The notes under the pieces are model-generated. The model worked only from the letters and a program-made list of their open reading frames with translations, had not been told where the DNA came from and searched no databases. Shown here piece by piece: positions 8,355 to 13,099 of a stretch of DNA of 13,099 nt. Where the stretch lies: positions 1 through 13,099 of the forward strand of contig JAAXIA010000139.1 of the NCBI GenBank assembly GCA_012270595.1, read 5' to 3'. Source of the DNA: Rhodanobacteraceae bacterium. Its GTDB lineage: Bacteria; Pseudomonadota; Gammaproteobacteria; Xanthomonadales; Rhodanobacteraceae. The position numbers and the translations under genes are program-made. Each line of letters opens with the position of its first letter. Positions within the stretch are counted from its first letter, which is position 1.

Positions 8355-9146
8355 TCAGCTCTTCTCCGATTCTGTTGTACCACCAGCCACGTTCTGCTTC
8401 ATTTCACCAGCCCATACAGCCAAACCACACAGCACGCTGTCAGATACGTGTCGCGCCGGCCGTGTCAACCAAGGCAATATTAGCTCGGTATCACCACCAT
8501 GCAGTAAAAGCACGGCATCGGTACCAAGCCGCGAGGGGACCATGCGAGCGGTGAAACGTTCGATCAGCGCAACCGCAGCCAAGCGACAACCTGAAGCCAT
8601 CGCATCTGCGGTGTTATCCGCAACCTCGCACACTTTACCAGATCCCCCGCCGGGGCGCACGCGCACTGTGGCACCCAACAGGGATCGCTGCATCAGGTGC
8701 GGACCTGGCGCGATCAACCCACCTAGATGTTGCCCATCGCGGCTGAGCGCATCCAGTGTCAATGTGGTGCCAATACCGACCAGCACACAGGGCAATCTGT
8801 CGGCATGGCGCGCCGCCACCATGGAGAGAAACCGGTCCACACCCAACTTTTGTGGCTCACCATAAGCGTTATGCACACCGCATCCATAGGCTGGCGTGTG
8901 CAGCCAGGTCACCTCAAGCCCGAAGAGAGCTGCAATCACAGCGTTAATCTGTGCTTCGCGCCGGTCATCCACCACGGATGCACCTAGCACCTGAATTGGC
9001 ACCGCCTGTTCACGCCATCGGCATGTCAGTGCTGCTGGCACGTTCTCATCCCACACCTGCGCACCACGATCCAGCCACTGCCCCGCCTGAACCAGCGCCC
9101 ATTTCAGTCGCGTATTACCAAGATCCAGTAACAGTTTCACACCCAT
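8355..9146 (-). CDS. coaX: Type III pantothenate kinase
   Basis: CoaX phosphorylates pantothenate, the first step of coenzyme A synthesis, and belongs to the ASKHA fold; unlike CoaA it needs a monovalent cation. The 263 residues show the phosphate-1 motif LLLDLGNTRLKW (5-16), the pantothenate/catalytic motif GVDRFLSMVAAR (102-113), the phosphate-2 region VLVGIGTTLTLDAL (121-134), the HLGGLIAPG segment (140-148), and the later LLLHGGDTELI (213-223). In many homologues the phosphate-2 motif carries an Asp (DxGT) where this one has Gly124; I recall a similar GVGT form in Xanthomonas. The start ATG at 9146 lies inside the end of birA (10-base overlap) with GAGGTG (plus 9155-9160) eight bases upstream. 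The pairing with birA is a known arrangement. Confidence 0.92.
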   Translation of the reverse strand: MGVKLLLDLGNTRLKWALVQAGQWLDRGAQVWDENVPAALTCRWREQAVPIQVLGASVVDDRREAQINAVIAALFGLEVTWLHTPAYGCGVHNAYGEPQKLGVDRFLSMVAARHADRLPCVLVGIGTTLTLDALSRDGQHLGGLIAPGPHLMQRSLLGATVRVRPGGGSGKVCEVADNTADAMASGCRLAAVALIERFTARMVPSRLGTDAVLLLHGGDTELILPWLTRPARHVSDSVLCGLAVWAGEMKQNVAGGTTESEKS

Positions 9147-10201
9147 CGCACTGTCACCTCAGCACTGCCTACACAGGTTAGCCCCGCACAGGTGCGCACC
9201 TGCAAGGCACCATGACTGTTCACACCGGCACCCACACCGCTCCACACGCCCTGCGCACCACTGAGCGTCAGTGATTTATCGCGCAGCAAATCATGGCGGG
9301 AGTAATGCGCAACGAACGCAGGGAAACCCTCACTGGCGAACTGCGGCAATCCTTCGAGCAATGCCTGGATGAGTGCGGTAGCCATATGGTTTCGCTCAGG
9401 TGGTGTGCCGCCGCACAGCTCGGCAAGATCACTGACCGGTTGCCCCGCTTGCGCCCGCAATGCTGGGGTCAGACGTAAATTAAGCCCAATCCCGATCACT
9501 GCTACGCACGGTCCCTGACGCCCACCTGACAATTCGACCAGGATACCGGCCAGCTTACCGCCAACATGCTGGTTTTCACTTCGCGCCAGCACATCATTTG
9601 GCCACTTCAGGCCAACACCTGTCACACCCTGTCTTGCCAGTGCCCAAACAAGCATGACCGCCACGGCTAACGACAGGCCACCCAATGCTTCACAACCGAC
9701 ATCGAAACGCTTAAGGCACGACAGGTACAGGTTAAGCCCGGGGGGGGATAACCAGCGACGTCCGTGTCGCCCGCGCCCGGCGCTCTGGGTTTCAGCCAAG
9801 ACCATACTCAAATCTGCTGCCTGTCCTGCACAGCGCTGCAAGGCACTAGAAGTGGAATCAAGCTCCCAGTGCAGTTTCAGATCACCCAGACGCGTCATGA
9901 GCGCGGCGGGCAAAGTAGCGCATATGCTTGCCTTGTCCAGTAACTGTACTGGCCAGTGCAAGCTATAAGCCATTTTATCAACATCCTGGATGGGCAGCCC
10001 CCCCGCACGCAGTGCTTGCACATGCTTGTGCACAAGCTCGCGCGAACAACCAAGCGTCATCGCCAGCCGATCAGTACCCGTCGTTTCTCCCGCAGCCAGT
10101 GCGGCCAACAATCGTTGTATCAACATAAGCGTAAGCAACCACGGTCCAGCACGCGTGTCGCCAGAGTGTACATCGGCAAAACGCAGCACAAATTCATCCA
10201 T
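9137..10201 (-). CDS. birA: Bifunctional biotin-[acetyl-CoA-carboxylase] ligase / biotin operon repressor
   Basis: BirA makes biotinyl-AMP and transfers biotin to the acetyl-CoA carboxylase carrier protein; with its N-terminal DNA-binding domain it can also repress biotin genes. Counting from the ATG at 10201 (354 aa), a winged helix-turn-helix lies at about 27-80 (SRELVHKHVQALRAGG). The ligase part has the biotinyl-AMP loop GRGRHGRRW (142-150), then SPPGLNLYLS, KWPND (199-203) and KLAGILVE (216-223), and a small C-terminal domain. The start is uncertain. The ATG at 10201 overlaps the kinase stop (ATGGATGA), which suggests coupling. GTG 10234 or ATG 10126 (MLIQRLLAALAAGE) are alternatives, and the last fits the usual N-terminus best. 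None has a good ribosome site. The SPP codons contain an uninterrupted run of eight C. Confidence 0.93.
   Translation of the reverse strand: MDEFVLRFADVHSGDTRAGPWLLTLMLIQRLLAALAAGETTGTDRLAMTLGCSRELVHKHVQALRAGGLPIQDVDKMAYSLHWPVQLLDKASICATLPAALMTRLGDLKLHWELDSTSSALQRCAGQAADLSMVLAETQSAGRGRHGRRWLSPPGLNLYLSCLKRFDVGCEALGGLSLAVAVMLVWALARQGVTGVGLKWPNDVLARSENQHVGGKLAGILVELSGGRQGPCVAVIGIGLNLRLTPALRAQAGQPVSDLAELCGGTPPERNHMATALIQALLEGLPQFASEGFPAFVAHYSRHDLLRDKSLTLSGAQGVWSGVGAGVNSHGALQVRTCAGLTCVGSAEVTVRWV
9740..9747. repeat. Homopolymer run of eight G (eight C in the birA sense strand)
   Basis: The run encodes part of the conserved SPPG segment of the biotin ligase domain. The reading frame is intact through it. 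Runs of this length can slip during replication or sequencing. Confidence 0.9.
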
Positions 10202-11576
10202 CGGCAGGAAAGCGCACACTGAAGCGGGCACCACCCCACACCGGTGAACGATCCACCATCAACGCACCGTGATAAGCATGCACAATATCCTGAACAATAG
10301 ACAAGCCGATGCCATGGCCATGAACACGTTCATCACCACGCACACCACGCTGTAGCAGGGTTTCAACCTCGCTCGCATCAATACCTTGACCATCGTCTTC
10401 CACGCTTAGCCGCAAACCAGAACGCCGACGATCCGATGGGCATGGTTCGATCCTCGCTGTCAACAAAACGTGACCGACAGCCCACTTGAAGGCGTTTTCC
10501 AAAAGGTTGCCCATCAGTTCGAGAAGATCTCCCCGCTCACCGTGGAAAACAGCACCTTCGTCGATATCAAACTCGCACAGTATATGCCTATCGGCATAGA
10601 CTTTCTCCAGACCACGCGCCAAATCCTCGGCGTGATCAACCAGCGGTACGACAGTAGCAACAAACGTCTTGCGTCCGGAAGTGACCGCTCGCCGCAACTG
10701 GTAGGCCACTAGTTCGTCCATGCGACGCACCTGATCAAGCAGTGTCTTACGCAGCGGAAGATGTCTGGCCAGAGCCGACTCCACTTGCGAACGAACTACC
10801 GCCAATGGTGTTTTCAGGCTATGCGCCAGGTCATCCATGGTGCGACGGTAACGGGTCCGCTGCTCACGTTCGCTTTCAATAAAGCTGTTGATGCAGGTAG
10901 TCAGGCCAGTCAGTTCCAGTGGGTAACGACCACTCAGATGATCGCTTTCACCCCGTTCAACCCGATTCATGTCGCTGGCCACTTTACGCAGTGGCGCGAG
11001 ACTCCAGCGGAGCAGCAATAGTTGCATTGTAATCAACAGTAATCCCAAGCCAAACAACCAGCCGATAAGGCTACGCTTATACCGCACGCGCCTGTGCACC
11101 AATTGTCGTTCTGTCTGCACCACGGTAAAGGTCAGTTTCACCGGCCGTTTTTTTGGAAAATCAAGTGACACGCTACGGCTGTAATAATAGACTCGCCCCA
11201 GACGCGTCTTGATCGGCCCGGAAAAACGGCACTCACCCACAGCCACCCCCTGAATGAAACTGAAGTCGCCACCAATTGCCGACGATGATTTCCAGTGAAA
11301 GCCACGATTGCTGGCTACCACCGCGTACAAGCCCGAACCGGGCCGTAAAAAACGGGGATCAGGGGGAAGACGGGGTAACAGTGGCCGGCCCAAAGGGCTT
11401 ATCTCTGTATCAGCGATGTAAGCCATGACAAAATTCTGCAACCGGTTTTGCAAGGCATCACGCGCGCGCACGGCATTTGTCCTGAACAGAATCAATCCAA
11501 CCCCACCGAGAAAAATCGCCAGGACAATACCGGTAACCACGGTTGCTCGCGCCGTCAAAGAAGAGAACCGTGACAT
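10194..11576 (-). CDS. phoQ: PhoQ-like sensor histidine kinase
   Basis: This inner-membrane kinase is expected to phosphorylate the regulator encoded just upstream. Counting from the ATG at 11576 (460 aa): TM1 at about 10-32, a periplasmic sensor at about 33-169, TM2 at about 170-193, then HAMP (about 193-245). The H-box LAHSLKTPLAVV (250-261) has phospho-acceptor His252; the HSLKTPLAV core is the same as in E. coli PhoQ. The N-box MGNLLENAFKWA (355-366) has Asn361, and the nucleotide-binding loops are VEDDGQGI (392-399) and GHGIGLSIV (420-428). I chose 11576 because it falls 10 bases after the regulator stop and directly precedes TM1. A longer frame reaching 11789 would put 71 non-membrane residues inside the regulator gene. 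The sensor domain contains DPRFLRPGSGLYAVV and is strongly basic, unlike enterobacterial PhoQ, so the ligand may differ and the gene symbol is by similarity only. Confidence 0.87.
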   Translation of the reverse strand: MSRFSSLTARATVVTGIVLAIFLGGVGLILFRTNAVRARDALQNRLQNFVMAYIADTEISPLGRPLLPRLPPDPRFLRPGSGLYAVVASNRGFHWKSSSAIGGDFSFIQGVAVGECRFSGPIKTRLGRVYYYSRSVSLDFPKKRPVKLTFTVVQTERQLVHRRVRYKRSLIGWLFGLGLLLITMQLLLLRWSLAPLRKVASDMNRVERGESDHLSGRYPLELTGLTTCINSFIESEREQRTRYRRTMDDLAHSLKTPLAVVRSQVESALARHLPLRKTLLDQVRRMDELVAYQLRRAVTSGRKTFVATVVPLVDHAEDLARGLEKVYADRHILCEFDIDEGAVFHGERGDLLELMGNLLENAFKWAVGHVLLTARIEPCPSDRRRSGLRLSVEDDGQGIDASEVETLLQRGVRGDERVHGHGIGLSIVQDIVHAYHGALMVDRSPVWGGARFSVRFPADG

Positions 11577-11586
11577 CTCGAAGCGT

Positions 11587-12279
11587 TCAACCGTCGTTAT
11601 TTTCGTTACGGGGAATGGCAAGGCGGTATCCACGTCCACGGACCGTATCAATAGGCTTGATCGTTCCGTCAGGATCCAGTTTTTTACGCAACCGTCCGAT
11701 GAAGACTTCCAAAACGTTAGAATCGCGCGCAAAATCCTGCTGGTAGATGTGCTCCGTAAGTTCTCTCTTGGATACCAGCGCACCGGCACGCAATATGAGG
11801 TATTCCAGCACTCTGTATTCGTAGTTGGTAAGTACGACCGGTGTATCGTGAACTGTTACGATCTGCCCGGTAGTGTCCAGGCTGATTGGACCACAGCTCA
11901 GCACCGATCTGGACCAACCGCTGGCACGGCGCACCAGTGTGTTAATGCGCGCCAACAACTCCTCGACATGAAATGGCTTGACCAGGTAATCATCGGCACC
12001 CTGTTTCAAGGCTTCAACCTTGTCTTGCCAAGCACCTCGGGCCGTGAGGGTAAGGATGGGGAAACTACGACCAGCCTCGCGCAGGACCCTAATTAACTCC
12101 ATACCCGACATCTTGGGAAGACCCAGATCAATGATAGCCACATCAAACGCGATTTCACGGCCGATATAGCTGGCTTCCTCACCATCCTGAGCCACATCAA
12201 CGGCAAAACCATGGCGCTTCAAGCGTGCGGTTAAGGTTTCACGCAACGCCGTTTCGTCTTCAACCAGAAGGATACGCAT
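11587..12279 (-). CDS. phoP: PhoP-like OmpR-family response regulator
   Basis: Two-domain transcription factor of 230 residues. The receiver domain (about 1-118) has acidic pocket Glu7/Asp8, phospho-acceptor Asp51 in IIDLGLP, Thr79 and Lys101. The linker-proximal block WQDKVEALKQGADDYLVKPF (84-103) closely follows E. coli PhoP. The winged helix (about 128-223) includes SNVLEVFIGRLRKKL (187-201) as recognition helix region and TVRGRGYRL (212-220). AGGGAG lies nine bases before the ATG at 12279. It is the first gene of a minus-strand run with its kinase 10 bases downstream. The assignment to the PhoP group is by motif similarity; other OmpR-type regulators (QseB/ColR-like) are possible. Confidence 0.9.
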   Translation of the reverse strand: MRILLVEDETALRETLTARLKRHGFAVDVAQDGEEASYIGREIAFDVAIIDLGLPKMSGMELIRVLREAGRSFPILTLTARGAWQDKVEALKQGADDYLVKPFHVEELLARINTLVRRASGWSRSVLSCGPISLDTTGQIVTVHDTPVVLTNYEYRVLEYLILRAGALVSKRELTEHIYQQDFARDSNVLEVFIGRLRKKLDPDGTIKPIDTVRGRGYRLAIPRNENNDG

Positions 12280-12792
12280 CAGTACATTCTCCCTAAAACT
12301 TCCATCATTTTAGTATGACAGTAAACAGGCACTCCTAAGCACTTATGCACGACTCTACTGAAGTAGCAAGGCCATGAAGCCCAAATGGATGAACTTGAGA
12401 CGGGTATGAATGCTTAAGCGTTCGACTGTTTTTCCATCGCCTCTGGTGCTTCCTGAAGCCCAGGAAAAACGTGCGCTGAGCCACCCTCTTTTTTAAGTAT
12501 AAGCCTGAAGCCATGCAGTTCACTGCGCACGGCAATCTACGCCGTCACGTGCGCACTTTAAGGATCCTTATGTACGCCTTGGAAAGAGACCTGGCCCACA
12601 TGGCCGCTTATCGGCCAACACGCTGGTGCTGGCCCTGGACCGTCCTTGCAATGCAATACGTTCGCGCCTGCAAGAACGGTTACCCGTGGCCACCAGCGCG
12701 GACATGCCCATCGCGCGATGCCCGAGCGGATATGTGGGGAGCTATTTGGTCAACTGCCCGCATCGGCCAGACTTAAAGTTGACGCTGTGTTC
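12280..12792. other. 513-base interval without a convincing gene between purH and phoP
   Basis: No frame here gives a protein I recognise with a ribosome site. It holds two perfect 6-bp stem-loops without U-tracts, TTCCTG-AAGCC-CAGGAA at about 12450-12466 and TGGCCG-CTTAT-CGGCCA at 12601-12617, and a T-run near 12489-12494. The promoter of the phoP unit must lie in its left part, where a single TGTTTA (minus strand; plus 12322-12327) recalls half of a PhoP box. A plus-strand frame around 12513-12600 has a short stretch with faint resemblance to MocR-type regulators (see findings), possibly a gene remnant. I found no clear intrinsic terminator for purH. Confidence 0.5.
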
Positions 12793-13099
12793 TCAGTGCT
12801 TGAAGTGACGTATGCCGGTGCATACCATGGCGATACCGTGTTCGTTGGCGGCAGCAATCACTTCGGCGTCACGTATGGAGCCTCCTGGCTGGATCACTGC
12901 GGCGATGCCGACTTCGGCCGCTGCGTCGATACCATCGCGGAATGGTAAAAAGGCATCGGATGCCATGACCGAACCGCTAAGCTCGAGTTTGGCTTCACGG
13001 GCCTTCATACCAGCGATTTTTGCGCTGTACACGCGGCTCATCTGACCTGCTCCCACGCCGATGGTCTGGCCGTTTCTGGCATAGACGATGGCATTGGAC
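12793..13099 (-). CDS. purH: Bifunctional AICAR transformylase / IMP cyclohydrolase, C-terminal end (partial, enters from the right edge)
   Basis: PurH performs the last two steps of IMP synthesis. The window contains the last 101 codons and the stop, of about 520-530 in full, all from the AICAR transformylase domain. Recognisable family segments in order are [76 protein letters not shown] and the closing TGIRHFKH, which is the typical PurH C-terminus. The frame is open to the right edge. No purD follows; a 513-base gap and phoP are next, so purH is the end of its unit here. Confidence 0.96.
   Translation of the reverse strand, partial: SNAIVYARNGQTIGVGAGQMSRVYSAKIAGMKAREAKLELSGSVMASDAFLPFRDGIDAAAEVGIAAVIQPGGSIRDAEVIAAANEHGIAMVCTGIRHFKH

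Noticed and set aside
11577..11789. 71-residue N-terminal extension of the histidine kinase
   Set aside because: It lies inside the response-regulator gene in another frame and has no membrane or signal character; the ATG at 11576 directly precedes TM1.
12322..12338. PhoP box upstream of phoP
   Set aside because: One TGTTTA half-site is present but no second half at the 11-base spacing on either side.

Overview
The window reads as ordinary chromosome of a gammaproteobacterium. CarAB, ClpB and PurH are all close to the enterobacterial proteins I know, there is a birA-coaX pair, and the regulator/kinase pair is PhoP/PhoQ-like. The CoaX variant motif (GIGTTLTLD) and the birA-coaX order remind me of the Xanthomonas group, but I would not name a genus from this window alone. 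Every supported gene lies on the minus strand, so genes are listed here in transcription order from the right end to the left.

Right end: the last 101 codons of purH (12793-13099) are followed by a 513-base gap without a convincing gene. Next comes a PhoP-like OmpR-family response regulator (11587-12279) and, 10 bases later, its PhoQ-like histidine kinase (10194-11576). The kinase stop codon overlaps one of the possible birA starts, and birA overlaps coaX by 10 bases, so the four genes phoP-phoQ-birA-coaX may form one transcription unit. A tRNA-Thr(TGT) gene (8141-8216) follows, then a solitary nnrS-family membrane-protein gene (6805-8022) with a TTG start.

Middle: clpB (3957-6548) has a good match to a sigma-32 heat-shock promoter at 6614-6641. 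That promoter also fixes the start codon, because a longer in-frame start lies upstream of it. Only 38 bases after clpB, behind a strong GGAGG ribosome site, lies an AT-rich gene for a 188-residue secreted protein with six cysteines in its mature part. I do not recognise this protein. No terminator is visible between the two genes, but a clear intrinsic terminator follows the second (3258-3301), so the secreted protein is probably co-transcribed with clpB.

Left end: a 485-base region without a gene holds the terminator, a second hairpin, three copies of a short palindrome-containing repeat and the carA promoter/leader. It is followed by carA (1739-2866) and, 2 bases after its stop, the first 578 codons of carB (1-1736).

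Most of the content is housekeeping: pyrimidine/arginine precursor and purine synthesis, protein disaggregation, biotin and CoA metabolism, and two-component signalling. I see no mobile element, CRISPR array or defence island. The most promising unexplained item is the probably heat-shock-linked secreted protein after clpB. Second are the sequence features of the PhoQ-like sensor domain, which is strongly basic where enterobacterial PhoQ has an acidic patch.
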